Assembly: GCA_947460575.1 (NCBI GenBank)
Contig: CANHIJ010000003.1
Coordinates: 1 to 64,000, forward strand
Direction of reading: 5' to 3'
Origin: Verrucomicrobiales bacterium
GTDB taxonomy: Bacteria; Verrucomicrobiota; Verrucomicrobiia; Verrucomicrobiales; V1-33
Length of the DNA stretch: 64,000 nucleotides
Each line of letters starts with the position of its first letter. The stretch's first letter is position 1. A program made the translations under genes and the position numbers. The notes under the pieces were generated by a model. That model searched no databases. It was not told the DNA's origin and saw nothing but the letters and a program-made list of their open reading frames with translations. Shown in pieces: positions 7,927 to 17,964 of this stretch.

Positions 7927-8757
7927 ATGAAATCATACCGCCTCAACCGCCTCTTCCACCCTCGTTCCGGCCGCTGCTTCGATGTCGCGGTGGACCACGG
8001 ATTCTTCAACCAGCCCGGTTTTCTGAGCGGCATTGAAGACATGCGCGAGGTCGTCAAGACCTTGGTCGCTGCAGGGCCAGACGCCATCCAACTCACCGCG
8101 GGGATGGCCCGCCATCTCCAGGATTTGCCAGGCCGCTTCAAGCCGTCCCTGGTGCTGCGCACCGACGTGGCTAATATCTATGGAAAAACCCTTCCCGACA
8201 CCCGGTTTAGTTTAATGCTAGAGGAGACGATGCTCCAAGCGGTCCGCCTGGATGCGGCCTGCGTGTGCGTGAATTTGTTCCAGATCCCCGGGGCTCCGGA
8301 AGTGCATGCGGAATGCGTGCGCAACATTTTGCGCCTCAAGCCGCAGGCCGACTACTACGGCATGCCCATGATGGTGGAGCCGCTCGTGTTTCAGCCCAAC
8401 GCCGCGGCGGGGGGCTATCAAGTCAATGGGGACGAGTCCACCATCACCCACCTGGTCCGCCAGGCGGTGGAATTGGGCGCCGACATCATCAAGGCGGATC
8501 CCACGGACGACGTCAGCGCCTACCATCGGGTGGTCGCGGCGGCTTCGGGCATACCGGTCCTGGTGCGGGGCGGCGGGCGGGTCAGCGACGAGGAGATTTT
8601 GCGGCGCACCCAGGGCCTTCTGGCGCAGGGGGCCTCGGGGATCGTGTACGGGCGCAACGTCATTCAGCACCCCAATCCCCAGGGCATCACCCGGGCCCTC
8701 ATGGCCATGGTGCACGAGGGAGTGGACGTCCCCGCGGCCCTGGCGATGATTTCCTAG
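7927..8757 (+). CDS. DhnA/LsrF-family class I aldolase
   Basis: A 276-residue TIM-barrel aldolase of the DeoC/FbaB/LacD superfamily (archaeal-type class I fructose-bisphosphate aldolase or LsrF-like). Visible are DVAVDHGFF near the N-terminus, the putative Schiff-base lysine K189 in GADIIKADPT, and the phosphate-binding VRGGGRVSDEE. Members cleave or form sugar phosphates through a lysine imine. The exact substrate is not readable. It lies between the GcvH-like gene and glcD with gaps of 21 and 10 bp, which fits one operon. Confidence 0.7.
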   Translation: MKSYRLNRLFHPRSGRCFDVAVDHGFFNQPGFLSGIEDMREVVKTLVAAGPDAIQLTAGMARHLQDLPGRFKPSLVLRTDVANIYGKTLPDTRFSLMLEETMLQAVRLDAACVCVNLFQIPGAPEVHAECVRNILRLKPQADYYGMPMMVEPLVFQPNAAAGGYQVNGDESTITHLVRQAVELGADIIKADPTDDVSAYHRVVAAASGIPVLVRGGGRVSDEEILRRTQGLLAQGASGIVYGRNVIQHPNPQGITRALMAMVHEGVDVPAALAMIS

Positions 8758-8767
8758 CCTCGCAGCC

Positions 8768-10159
8768 ATGAACCCCGCTTTGCTCCAGGCGTTGCGCGCA
8801 GCCCTCGGCGCGGGCCACGTCCTCACTCAGCCTGAGGACTTGATTCCCTATCGATTTGATGGGACCGCGGCTCTGCAGCAGATGCCGGGAGCGGTGGTTT
8901 TTCCCGGGGACACCGAGGAGGTGGCGGCCTGCGTCCGGCTGGCGCGGGCCCACGGGGTGGTGGTGGTTCCCCGCGGATCGGGGACGGGGCTCAGCGGGGG
9001 GAGCTTGCCGCTGGCGGGCTGCCTGGTGGTGGTGCTGGTGCGGCTCGACCGCATCCTGGAGACCGACCCCAAAAACCTCACGTTGCACGCGCAGTGCGGG
9101 GTGATCACCAAGGCGATCGACGACGCGGCCGCGGTCCACGGCTTGTTTTATCCTCCGGACCCGGGCTCCATGAAGATCTCCACCATCGGGGGGAATGTGG
9201 CGGAAAATTCGGGCGGCCTGCGGGGTTTGAAGTACGGGGTGACCCGGGACTACGTGATGGGCTTGCGGGTGGTCTTGCCGGACGGCGCGGTCACGTTTTT
9301 GGGCAACAAGTGCGTCAAGGACGTGGCGGGCTACTCCATGAAGGACCTCTTTATCGGTTCGGAGGGCACCCTGGGGATCGTCACCGAGGTGCTGCTCAAA
9401 TTGGTGCCGCGCCCTGCGGCGCGCCGCACTTTGGTGGCGCTCTACGACTCCATGGAGCAGGCCGCGGCCACCGTTAGCGCCATCATCGCGGCGCACATCA
9501 TTCCGTGCACTTTGGAGTTTCTCGACCAAATGACGCTGCGCTGCGTGGAGGACTACGCGCGGATTGGCTTGCCCACGGACGTCGCCGCGCTCCTCCTGAT
9601 GGAGACGGACGGGCACCCCGCGGCGGTGGCGGCGGAGGCCGAGCGGATGCGGGAGATCGCCCTAGCTCATGGGGCCCGGGAGGTTCGCCTGGCGGCGGAC
9701 GCCGCGGAGGCGGAGCGCTTGGCCACGGCGCGCCGCTCGGCCTTTTCGGCCCTGGCGCGGGTGCGGCCGACCACGATTTTGGAGGACGTCACGGTGCCGC
9801 GCAGCGAGCTTTCCAAGCTGGTGGCCTTTGTGGCGGAAACGGCGCGCCGCCATTCCCTGTTAGTGGGGACTTTTGGGCACATGGGGGACGGGAATTTGCA
9901 CCCCACTTTTCTAACGGACGAGCGGGATGCAGGGGAGATGCACCGGGTCGAGTTGGCCCTGAGCGAAATTGTCGACGAGACCCTGCGCTTGGGCGGCACG
10001 ATCACGGGGGAACACGGGGTCGGCCTGGCTAAAAAAGCCTTTTTGCCGCGGCAATTCGACGAGGGCAGCCTAGCTTTGTTGCGCGCGATCAAGCAGGCGC
10101 TGGATCCGGAGCACCGCTTTAATCCGGGCAAGATTTTTGATTTTCCGACCCCGCCCTGA
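8768..10159 (+). CDS. glcD: FAD-linked glycolate/D-lactate oxidase subunit GlcD
   Basis: A 463-residue flavoprotein of the FAD-binding type 4 (PCMH) family, oxidising a 2-hydroxy acid such as glycolate or D-lactate. It shows VVVPRGSGTGLSGG for FAD pyrophosphate binding, PGSMKISTIGGNVAENSGGL, GTLGIVTEV, and the C-terminal FGHMGDGNLHPTF and TITGEHGVGLAKK. Length matches GlcD. The next gene is the iron-sulfur partner GlcF. A GlcE subunit, present in E. coli, is not seen, so this resembles two-subunit GlcDF systems. Confidence 0.88.
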   Translation: MNPALLQALRAALGAGHVLTQPEDLIPYRFDGTAALQQMPGAVVFPGDTEEVAACVRLARAHGVVVVPRGSGTGLSGGSLPLAGCLVVVLVRLDRILETDPKNLTLHAQCGVITKAIDDAAAVHGLFYPPDPGSMKISTIGGNVAENSGGLRGLKYGVTRDYVMGLRVVLPDGAVTFLGNKCVKDVAGYSMKDLFIGSEGTLGIVTEVLLKLVPRPAARRTLVALYDSMEQAAATVSAIIAAHIIPCTLEFLDQMTLRCVEDYARIGLPTDVAALLLMETDGHPAAVAAEAERMREIALAHGAREVRLAADAAEAERLATARRSAFSALARVRPTTILEDVTVPRSELSKLVAFVAETARRHSLLVGTFGHMGDGNLHPTFLTDERDAGEMHRVELALSEIVDETLRLGGTITGEHGVGLAKKAFLPRQFDEGSLALLRAIKQALDPEHRFNPGKIFDFPTPP

Positions 10160-10209
10160 GTTTCCGCCCGGGGGCCCCGCCCGCGCCCCAAACCAGTCCC
10201 TTGCTCCCC

Positions 10210-11523
10210 ATGTCTGCTTCTCCCTCACTGCTGGCCACCTTGGATTACGCCGTCTTGCAGCAGTGCATGCACTGCGGCATGTGCCTGCCGACTTGCCCCA
10301 CCTACGAGGCGACCAAGCGGGAGCGGCACAGTCCGCGGGGGCGGATCGCCCTGATGCGGGCGGTGGCCGACGGCGAGCTTCAGGCGAGCCGGGCCTTTGC
10401 CGAAGAAATGTATTACTGCCTGGGCTGTTTGGCCTGCGAGAGCGCCTGTCCGGCGGGGGTGGATTACGGCACGCTTTTTGAGACTGCGCGGGCGGAGGTC
10501 GAGCGGGTCGGGGCGGCGGCGGCGCCGCAGCGGAGCTTTTGGCGCTGGCTGACGTTGCGGCACCTTTTTTTAAAGCCTGGGCTGCTGCGGGCGGTGGGGC
10601 AAGCGCTGCGGTATTACCAGCGATCGGGGGCTGAGGCGGCGGTGCGCCGGTCGGGCTTGCTCCGGCTGCTGCCGCTGTCCCTGCAGCGGCTCGAGCCGCA
10701 AACCCCGCTGATGGCCGCGGCTTTTTCTAACGAATTAATTAGTCCGCTGGAGCGCCCGGCGGGGGTGCCCCGGCGCCGCGTGGCCCTGCTCACGGGCTGT
10801 GTCCAGGACCTGGCATTTCCGGACATCAACCGGGACACCGCGGACGTCCTTTTGGCCAATGGCTGCGAAGTGCTGACGCCTCCAGTGCAGCCCTGCTGCG
10901 GTTCGCTGCACGCCCACAATGGGGACCTCGCGGCGGCCCGGGAGCTGGCGCGCCGCCAGTTGGACCTCTTCCCGGTCGACCAGCTAGACGCCGTCATCAC
11001 CAACGCGGGGGGCTGCGGCTCGCACCTCAAAAAATACGGCCACCTCCTCGCGGATGATCCGGCCTACGCCGCCCGGGCCCGGGCCTGGGATGCTAAGGTG
11101 CAGGACATCCACCAGTTTTTGATGGCCACGGGCTGCCGCGCCCCGAGCGCGGGCTGCGGGGAAAGCCGGGTCGCCTACCACGAGTCGTGCCATCTCTGCC
11201 ACGGGCAGAAAATAAGTCGCCAGCCGCGCGCGCTGCTCGGCCTCATTCCGGGGCTGGAGCTGGAGGAGATGAAGGAGTCGACCTGGTGCTGCGGTAGCGC
11301 CGGGATTTACAACATCACCCAGCCGGAACAGTCCGCCGCCTTGCTCGAACGCAAACTGGGCCACCTCGCGGCCACCGGGGCCCCCGCGGTGGCCACGGCC
11401 AATCCCGGGTGCCACCTCCAGCTGCAGAATGGCTTGGCGGCGTCGCCGGGCCACCCGTGTCAGAGCGTGGCCCACCCAGTGAGCCTCCTGGCGAGGGCCT
11501 ACCGGGCGGAAAAATCGGGCTGA
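10210..11523 (+). CDS. glcF: Glycolate oxidase iron-sulfur subunit GlcF
   Basis: A 437-residue electron-transfer partner of GlcD. Two [4Fe-4S] motifs lie at the N-terminus: C19-x2-C22-x2-C25-x3-C29 and C70-x2-C73-x2-C76-x3-C80. Two cysteine-rich CCG domains follow, with QPCCGSLHAHNGD, NAGGCGSHL, HESCHLCHGQ and TWCCGSAGIYN. The ATG at 10210 is preferred to an in-frame TTG three codons upstream. The gene starts about 50 bp after glcD and ends close to the convergent cysN. Confidence 0.88.
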   Translation: MSASPSLLATLDYAVLQQCMHCGMCLPTCPTYEATKRERHSPRGRIALMRAVADGELQASRAFAEEMYYCLGCLACESACPAGVDYGTLFETARAEVERVGAAAAPQRSFWRWLTLRHLFLKPGLLRAVGQALRYYQRSGAEAAVRRSGLLRLLPLSLQRLEPQTPLMAAAFSNELISPLERPAGVPRRRVALLTGCVQDLAFPDINRDTADVLLANGCEVLTPPVQPCCGSLHAHNGDLAAARELARRQLDLFPVDQLDAVITNAGGCGSHLKKYGHLLADDPAYAARARAWDAKVQDIHQFLMATGCRAPSAGCGESRVAYHESCHLCHGQKISRQPRALLGLIPGLELEEMKESTWCCGSAGIYNITQPEQSAALLERKLGHLAATGAPAVATANPGCHLQLQNGLAASPGHPCQSVAHPVSLLARAYRAEKSG

Positions 11524-11545
11524 GCTGGAGGGGGCGAGTCGCGGA

Positions 11546-12793
11546 TCAGCCGCGGATCATGCCGGCGGCCACGGTTTCGTTGGTGCCGGCGTCGATGAGG
11601 ATAAAGCTGCCAGTGATGCGGTTTTTGGCGTAGGCGTCGAAGATCACCGGGGCGCTGGTGCGCACCGAAATGCAGCCGATGTCGTTCATGCGGAACTCCA
11701 AGTCGTCCTCGATCTTGTGGAGGGTATTGATGTTCACTTTGTAGCGGACTTCCTTGATGACGGCCTGCACCTCGCGGGTGGTGTGGCGCAGCACGTAGCG
11801 CCCGCGGGGGGACATGGGTTGCTCGCCAAACCAGCAGATCATGGCCTCGATGTCCTGGCTCACCTGAGGCGGGTTGTTCGACTTCACGATCATGTCGCCG
11901 CGGCTGGTGTCGATTTCGTCCTCCAAGAGCAGGCTGACGGAGAGGGGGCTATAGGCTTCCTCCAGGGGGCCATCGCTGGTGTGGATTTCCTTGATTTTGC
12001 TTTGGAAACCGCTCGGCAGCACGGTGACGGCGTCGCCGGGCTTGAAAACCCCGCCGGCCACGCGGCCGCTGAAGCCGCGGAAGTCGGGCCACTGCCCGCT
12101 CTGGGGGCGGATCACCCACTGGACCGGAAAGCGGGCCTCGACGTGGTTTTCAGTGGTGCCCACGTAAACCGTCTCCAGGTGGTAGAGTAGGGTGGGCCCT
12201 TGGTACCAGGGCATGTGGGTGGATTTTTCGACCACGTTATCGCCCTGGAGGGCGCTGATGGGGATGAAGGTCATTTCCACCAAATTGTCCAAGCGGCTGG
12301 CGAAGTTGGTGAAGGACTCCTTAATTTCCTCAAAGCGGGCTTCGGCGAAGTCCACCAAATCCATTTTGTTGACGGCCACGACCACGTGCTGAATGCGCAG
12401 CAAATTGGCCAAAAAGGCGTGGCGGCAGGTCTGCTCGATGACTCCCTTGCGGGCGTCGATGAGGATGATCGCCAGGTTGGCGGTGCTGGCGCCGGTGACC
12501 ATATTCCGGGTGTACTGGATGTGGCCAGGGGTGTCTGCGATGATGAATTTCCGCCGGGGAGTGGCAAAGTAGCGGTAGGCCACATCGATGGTGATGCCCT
12601 GCTCGCGTTCCGCCCGCAGGCCGTCGGTCAGGAGGGCCAGGTCGACGCGCTCGTCGCCGCGCTTGCGGGAAAAGCGCTCCACCGCTTCCAGTTGGTCCTC
12701 AAAGATGGACTTGGAATCGTAGAGCAGTCGGCCAATCAGGGTCGATTTACCGTCGTCGACCGAACCGGCAGTAGTGAAGCGAAGGAGGTCCAT
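11546..12793 (-). CDS. cysN: Sulfate adenylyltransferase GTPase subunit CysN
   Basis: A 415-residue translation-factor-like GTPase that drives ATP sulfurylase with CysD, making adenosine 5'-phosphosulfate. Motifs are GSVDDGKSTLIGRLL (P-loop), ITIDVAYRYF, DTPGHIQYTRNM, and NKMDLVD. It has no C-terminal APS kinase domain, so it is the CysN and not the CysNC form. The gene follows cysD on the minus strand after 47 bp. The start MDLLRFTTAG at 12793 is chosen because the P-loop then sits near the N-terminus as in the family. Confidence 0.92.
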   Translation of the reverse strand: MDLLRFTTAGSVDDGKSTLIGRLLYDSKSIFEDQLEAVERFSRKRGDERVDLALLTDGLRAEREQGITIDVAYRYFATPRRKFIIADTPGHIQYTRNMVTGASTANLAIILIDARKGVIEQTCRHAFLANLLRIQHVVVAVNKMDLVDFAEARFEEIKESFTNFASRLDNLVEMTFIPISALQGDNVVEKSTHMPWYQGPTLLYHLETVYVGTTENHVEARFPVQWVIRPQSGQWPDFRGFSGRVAGGVFKPGDAVTVLPSGFQSKIKEIHTSDGPLEEAYSPLSVSLLLEDEIDTSRGDMIVKSNNPPQVSQDIEAMICWFGEQPMSPRGRYVLRHTTREVQAVIKEVRYKVNINTLHKIEDDLEFRMNDIGCISVRTSAPVIFDAYAKNRITGSFILIDAGTNETVAAGMIRG

Positions 12794-12840
12794 GAGCTGA
12801 GAAAAAGGGGTGAAAAGGGGTGGGGGAGGTTGTGGCAGGC

Positions 12841-13758
12841 TCAGAAATAGCCTTCCTTCTTGCGGTCCTCCATGGCGCTCTCGCTGCGCTGGTCGTCGGC
12901 CCGGGTGCCGCGCTCGGTCTGGCGGGCGGCGGCGACTTCGGCGATGATGTCGTCGAGGGAAGCGGCGGGCGACTCCACGGCGCCGGTGCAGGTCACGTCG
13001 CCGATGGTGCGGAAGCGCATGGTTTTCTGCTGGATCAATTCCTCGGGCTGGGGTTGGGCGAAGCCGGTTTCGGCGTCGAGCCACGAGCCGTCGCGCTGAA
13101 AGACCTGGCGCTGATGGCTAAAGTAGAGGGAGGGGAGCGGGATGTTTTCCTGGCGGATGTAGAGCCAGACGTCCATTTCAGTCCAGTTGGAGAGGGGGAA
13201 AACGCGGAATTGCTCGCCTGCGTGCATCCGGCCATTAAAAAGGTTCCACAGCTCCGGGCGCTGGTTTTTGGGGTCCCACTGGCCGAAGTCGTTGCGGTGG
13301 CTAAAAAAGCGCTCCTTGGCGCGGGCCTTCTCCTCGTCGCGGCGCCCCCCGCCGAGGCAGGCGTCAAATTTCTGGTCCGCGATGGCGTCCAGCAGGGTTA
13401 CCGTTTGCAGCTTGTTGCGGCTGGCGCGGTGGCCTTTCTCCTCCACGGCCCGGCCGCGGTCGATGCTCTCCTGCACGCTGGCCACCAACAGGCGAGCCCC
13501 GATCTGCTCCACAAAGGAATCGCGGTACGTCAGGGTTTCCGGAAAATTGTGCCCGGTGTCGACGTGGAGCAAGGTGAAGGGCAGGCCCGCGGGGTGAAAG
13601 GCCTTGCGGGCCAACCACGCCATCACAATGGAGTCCTTGCCCCCAGAAAACAGCAGGGCCGGGTGGCGAAATTGGGCCGCGGTCTCCCGCAGCACGTAGA
13701 GGGCCTCGGACTCCAACTGCTGGAGCAAGCTGACATGGTAGGAACGGATGGGCGGCAT
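12841..13758 (-). CDS. cysD: Sulfate adenylyltransferase subunit CysD
   Basis: A 305-residue adenylyl-transfer subunit of ATP sulfurylase, of the PAPS reductase/N-type ATPase fold. It shows the PP-loop ALLFSGGKDSIVM, LLHVDTGHNFPET, and DACLGGGRRDEEKARAKER. The C-terminal TIGDVTCTGAVES and DRKKEGYF are typical of CysD. Length equals the E. coli protein. First gene of a two-gene minus-strand operon with cysN. It diverges from efp across a spacer of about 145 bp. Confidence 0.93.
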   Translation of the reverse strand: MPPIRSYHVSLLQQLESEALYVLRETAAQFRHPALLFSGGKDSIVMAWLARKAFHPAGLPFTLLHVDTGHNFPETLTYRDSFVEQIGARLLVASVQESIDRGRAVEEKGHRASRNKLQTVTLLDAIADQKFDACLGGGRRDEEKARAKERFFSHRNDFGQWDPKNQRPELWNLFNGRMHAGEQFRVFPLSNWTEMDVWLYIRQENIPLPSLYFSHQRQVFQRDGSWLDAETGFAQPQPEELIQQKTMRFRTIGDVTCTGAVESPAASLDDIIAEVAAARQTERGTRADDQRSESAMEDRKKEGYF

Positions 13759-13813
13759 GGCGGAAAAGTCGCCACCTTAATCCAGGCGGATCACTCGGCA
13801 AGCGAATTCTCCT

Positions 13814-13854
13814 AATTCCCTATAGGATTTAAGTGGAATTGCCGGAATTTCCGA
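13814..13854. promoter_or_regulatory. Palindromes in the cysD-efp divergent spacer
   Basis: AATTCC at 13814-13819 is repeated inverted at 13835-13840, and an 11-bp near-palindrome CGGAATTTCCG lies at 13843-13853. The spacer carries the promoters of both divergent genes and is AT-richer than its surroundings. The palindromes may be operator sites, but no known binding consensus is recognised. Confidence 0.3.
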
Positions 13855-13902
13855 AATCAGGGTTGGCAGTGGCGGGATTGCCAGTGTACTTTGCGGGCTC
13901 CT

Positions 13903-14469
13903 ATGGCATCCACACCGGTCATCAATCTTCGCAAAGGGCACGCCGTCCGCTACAATGGCGACGTCTGTCTCGTCACGGGCACTGAGCTCAAGACTCCTCC
14001 CCGCATGGCGTCCTACGTCCAAATGTCGATCAAAAGCATCGGCACGGGCCGGGTGCACAACCTGCGCATGACTTCCAACGAGTCGCTCGACAGCGTCAAC
14101 CTGACGAAGGAAGACTACGAATACAGCTATAAGGACAGCGGCGGCTACCACTTCCTGCACATGGTGACCTACGACGACGTGGCGCTCAGCGAGGAGATGA
14201 TTTCTGGGGTGAAAGACTTTTTGATTGAGGGGCAAAAGTACTTGGTGGTGTTCACCGACGACGTGCCCGCCACCATTGAGCTTCCGGCCTCGATGGTGAT
14301 GGTGGTGGCCGAGGCCCCCGAAGGCGTGAAGGGCGACTCCGCCAACAACGTCTACAAATCCGCGGTCATGCAGACCGGCTTGGTGGTCGGGGTGCCGCTT
14401 TTCATCAATCCGGGTGAGAAGATCAGCGTCAAGACCGAAGACGGCAGCTACTTGGGCCGCGCCAACTGA
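13903..14469 (+). CDS. efp: Elongation factor P, arginine at the loop tip
   Basis: A 188-residue translation factor that relieves ribosome stalling at polyproline. It has the KOW-like N-domain (RKGHAVRYNGDVCLVTG) and two OB domains, ending VGVPLFINPGEKISVKTEDGSYLGRAN as in the family. The tip of the first-domain loop reads TPPRM, with R34 where E. coli EF-P has the modified lysine K34 (PGKG). Arginine at this place is known from EF-Ps rhamnosylated by EarP. No earP, epmA or epmB is in the window. Confidence 0.92.
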   Translation: MASTPVINLRKGHAVRYNGDVCLVTGTELKTPPRMASYVQMSIKSIGTGRVHNLRMTSNESLDSVNLTKEDYEYSYKDSGGYHFLHMVTYDDVALSEEMISGVKDFLIEGQKYLVVFTDDVPATIELPASMVMVVAEAPEGVKGDSANNVYKSAVMQTGLVVGVPLFINPGEKISVKTEDGSYLGRAN

Positions 14470-14496
14470 GCGCCCCGCGGCTCCGTCGCCGATCCC

Positions 14497-14526
14497 GCCC
14501 CGCCGCGCAATCGGCGGGGCTTTTTT
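14497..14526 (+). terminator. Rho-independent terminator after efp
   Basis: A perfect 9-bp GC stem pairs 14497-14505 with 14512-14520 around CGCAAT, followed directly by six T. It lies 28 bp after the efp stop and separates efp from the tRNA-tuf transcript. Confidence 0.9.
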
Positions 14527-14580
14527 ATGGGGCGCCCCCGCCGCGGGCCAGGAAAAGCTTGCGGAATGCAAAAATTGCCT

Positions 14581-14608
14581 TTGACATGGAGGGCTGGGCG
14601 TCTAGTGT
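14581..14608 (+). promoter_or_regulatory. Sigma-70-like promoter for the tRNA-Thr/tuf operon
   Basis: A perfect -35 box TTGACA at 14581-14586, a 16-bp spacer and TAGTGT at 14603-14608 as -10. Transcription would start about 190 bp before tRNA-Thr. The leader in between carries a CCTGCATGCAGG palindrome near 14665 and no gene. Confidence 0.55.
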
Positions 14609-14802
14609 CGCCGACGCTTTGTGAAGGCGGCTTCCCGACAATAGGATCTGCGCGATCACCCTGCCTGCATGCAGGAAATCGCCAGCCCACGACGAGTAGC
14701 TTCCCTCTGCAGGGCGTGCAGGACCCGGCACCGGAATATGTCCGCCCTTGGCGACAAGGACTCATATTGCGGTGTTGTTTCGTCTCTGCGGAAAACAGAT
14801 TT

Positions 14803-14877
<75 letters not shown>

Positions 14878-14923
14878 TTTCTTCAGTCACTCCAAACTCC
14901 ACCACCTACCCTAATCGACCACC

Positions 14924-16108
<1,185 letters not shown>

Positions 16109-16303
16109 AGCGCAGCGGGCCACTCGGTCCGACCTCGGGAAAGCAGGGCGTGCAACACCGCCCTGCTTTCCTTGTCTGGAGCCGACCAATCTCCCGCCGC
16201 GCCCGCTCCTTTCCTGCCGCCGATTCCTTTTTAAGGATCGCGCTTGACAAGCTCTCTTCTATTCCCGAAGTTCCTCGCCCGCCAAATGTCGGGCACCCCA
16301 TCC

Positions 16304-16379
16304 AGGTCCATAGCTCAATTGGTAGAGTAGCGGTCTCCAAAACCGTTGGTTGTAGGTTCGAGTCCTACTGGGCCTGCCA
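16304..16379 (+). tRNA. tRNA-Trp (anticodon CCA)
   Basis: A 76-nt cloverleaf. Acceptor AGGTCCA pairs with TGGGCCT (one G-U). The anticodon stem holds loop CTCCAAA with CCA, and the T arm is GTAGGTTCGAGTCCTAC. Discriminator G and an encoded CCA follow. It lies 29 bp before secE, the usual tRNA-Trp/secE neighbourhood. Confidence 0.96.
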
Positions 16380-16408
16380 TTTTTTCCCTCCTCGCCGTTC
16401 CCCTCTTC

Positions 16409-16633
16409 ATGATTGGCTCTATCCGCAAATTCTTTTCCGAAGTCGGACTCGAACTCAGAAAGACGACCTGGCCCTGGGACGCCAAAGAGCGTGGTTTTAA
16501 AAGGTTCAAAGAGCTGACGGATTCCACCTTGGTGGTGGTGGTTGGCCTGGTCATCCTGGGAGCCTATGTGGCCGGCTGGGACTTCATCATGATGTACGTG
16601 ATGAAACTCTTCACCTTGGGGATCAGCCGCTGA
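16409..16633 (+). CDS. secE: Preprotein translocase subunit SecE
   Basis: A 74-residue single-span subunit of the SecYEG channel. The amphipathic segment with VGLELRKTTWPWDAKERG matches the conserved SecE region, followed by a membrane helix at about 42-62 (TLVVVVGLVILGAYVAGWDF). Short one-helix form as in most bacteria. Directly upstream of nusG, the standard order. Confidence 0.92.
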   Translation: MIGSIRKFFSEVGLELRKTTWPWDAKERGFKRFKELTDSTLVVVVGLVILGAYVAGWDFIMMYVMKLFTLGISR

Positions 16634-16714
16634 GCTGCCCTGCGGCGCCGCTAGGCCTCGCTCCGGGCTGGTCCCAACCTCCCACCAACCCCCTCTTTTT
16701 ACAATTTCGATTCC

Positions 16715-17284
16715 ATGGGCGCTATTCCCGCAGCTAGAGATCAATGGTACGTCATTCACGTTCTCTCCGGACAGGAGCAGAAGGTGCGGGACAACCTCAT
16801 TCGCCGCATTCAAACGGAGGAAATGGGGGATTTGGTCTTTGAAGTGCTGTTGCCTCAGGAGCGCGTTTCCGAAGTGCGCAAAGGGTTGAAACGGGAGACC
16901 AAGCGGAAGTTTTTTCCCGGTTACCTCCTGGTGAACATGCAGATGCTGACCGAGAACGGGGCCCTGGTGGACAAGTCTTGGTATTTTATCAAGGACACGG
17001 TGGGGGTCATCAACTTTGCTGGGACGCGCGATAAGCCGACCCCGATGCGGCCCAAGGAAGTGGAGCAAATGCTCCTGCAAATCCGCGAGCGCGAGGACCA
17101 CGTCAAACCAAAGATCGCCTTTGAAGTCGGCGACACCGTCAAGGTGGCGGACGGGCCTTTTGAATCCCAAACCGGGATCGTCGAGGAAATCGACCCCGAA
17201 AAGGGCAAGCTCCGCGTGTCCGTCAGTATTTTTGGACGCTCCACCCCCGTCGACCTCGAATACTGGCAGGTCGAAAAGGCTTAA
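16715..17284 (+). CDS. nusG: Transcription antitermination factor NusG
   Basis: A 189-residue factor that binds RNA polymerase and couples it to ribosomes or Rho. The NGN domain begins QWYVIHVLSGQEQKVRDNL and includes KRKFFPGYLLVNM. The C-terminal KOW domain shows FEVGDTVKVADGPFESQTGIVEEI and ends GRSTPVDLEYWQVEK. Order secE-nusG-rplK is conserved. Confidence 0.96.
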   Translation: MGAIPAARDQWYVIHVLSGQEQKVRDNLIRRIQTEEMGDLVFEVLLPQERVSEVRKGLKRETKRKFFPGYLLVNMQMLTENGALVDKSWYFIKDTVGVINFAGTRDKPTPMRPKEVEQMLLQIREREDHVKPKIAFEVGDTVKVADGPFESQTGIVEEIDPEKGKLRVSVSIFGRSTPVDLEYWQVEKA

Positions 17285-17342
17285 TGGCCCGCCCCCCCTT
17301 TTTTCTACGCTTTCCCTTTAATACTGCACTCATCTCCCTGTC

Positions 17343-17768
17343 ATGGCTAAAGAAATCATCAAAACCATCAAGCTCCAAATTCCTGCCGGAGCTGCCAATC
17401 CCGCCCCTCCCGTTGGACCTGCTCTGGGCCAGGCCGGGGTGAACATCATGATGTTCTGCAAAGAATTCAACGCCCAGACCCAAAAGGCGGCGGGGGACAT
17501 CTTGCCCGTGGTGATCACCGTCTACAAGGACAAGTCCTTCAGCTTCATCACCAAGCAGCCCCCCGCGAGCCTCCTCCTCAAGAAGGCCGCCGGCATCGCC
17601 TCCGGCTCGAAAGTGCCCCACAAGGAAAAGGTCGCCAAGTTGACCCGCTCCCAAGTGGAAGCCGTGGTGAAGCAGAAAATGCCCGACCTCAACGCTAATT
17701 CCCCCGAAGCTGGCTACCGCATCATCGCCGGCACCGCCCGCCAGATGGGCATCGAAGTAGAAGCCTAA
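17343..17768 (+). CDS. rplK: Ribosomal protein L11
   Basis: A 141-residue 50S protein of the GTPase-associated centre. It shows [35 protein letters not shown], then [21 protein letters not shown], and the C-terminal RNA-binding part ending [15 protein letters not shown]. Length is standard. First ribosomal protein gene of the rplKAJL block. Confidence 0.97.
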   Translation: MAKEIIKTIKLQIPAGAANPAPPVGPALGQAGVNIMMFCKEFNAQTQKAAGDILPVVITVYKDKSFSFITKQPPASLLLKKAAGIASGSKVPHKEKVAKLTRSQVEAVVKQKMPDLNANSPEAGYRIIAGTARQMGIEVEA

Positions 17769-17785
17769 ACCTCCATCGCCCCTTT

Positions 17786-17834
17786 GCGGGCCGCCAGCTG
17801 CCAGCAGAAATCTCTGTCGGCGAACGCGGCCCGC
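17786..17834 (+). promoter_or_regulatory. Inverted repeat in the rplK-rplA spacer
   Basis: A perfect 9-bp pair, GCGGGCCGC at 17786-17794 and GCGGCCCGC at 17826-17834, encloses 31 nt. The rplK-rplA spacer here is unusually long (196 bp), while many bacteria have these genes nearly abutting. It may act as attenuator, processing site or L1-binding leader. None of these is proven. Confidence 0.35.
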
Positions 17835-17964
17835 CTGTCCCCACCCTCAACACCCGCAGGAGGATCTGAAGTCCTGAGCCCCGCGCTTTCTTAAGCCTTC
17901 CGCCCGCGGAAACGCCAAAAGCCAACGCTCTCCCCGATTTCTTCCGCTCGCACTGCATCCCGCC

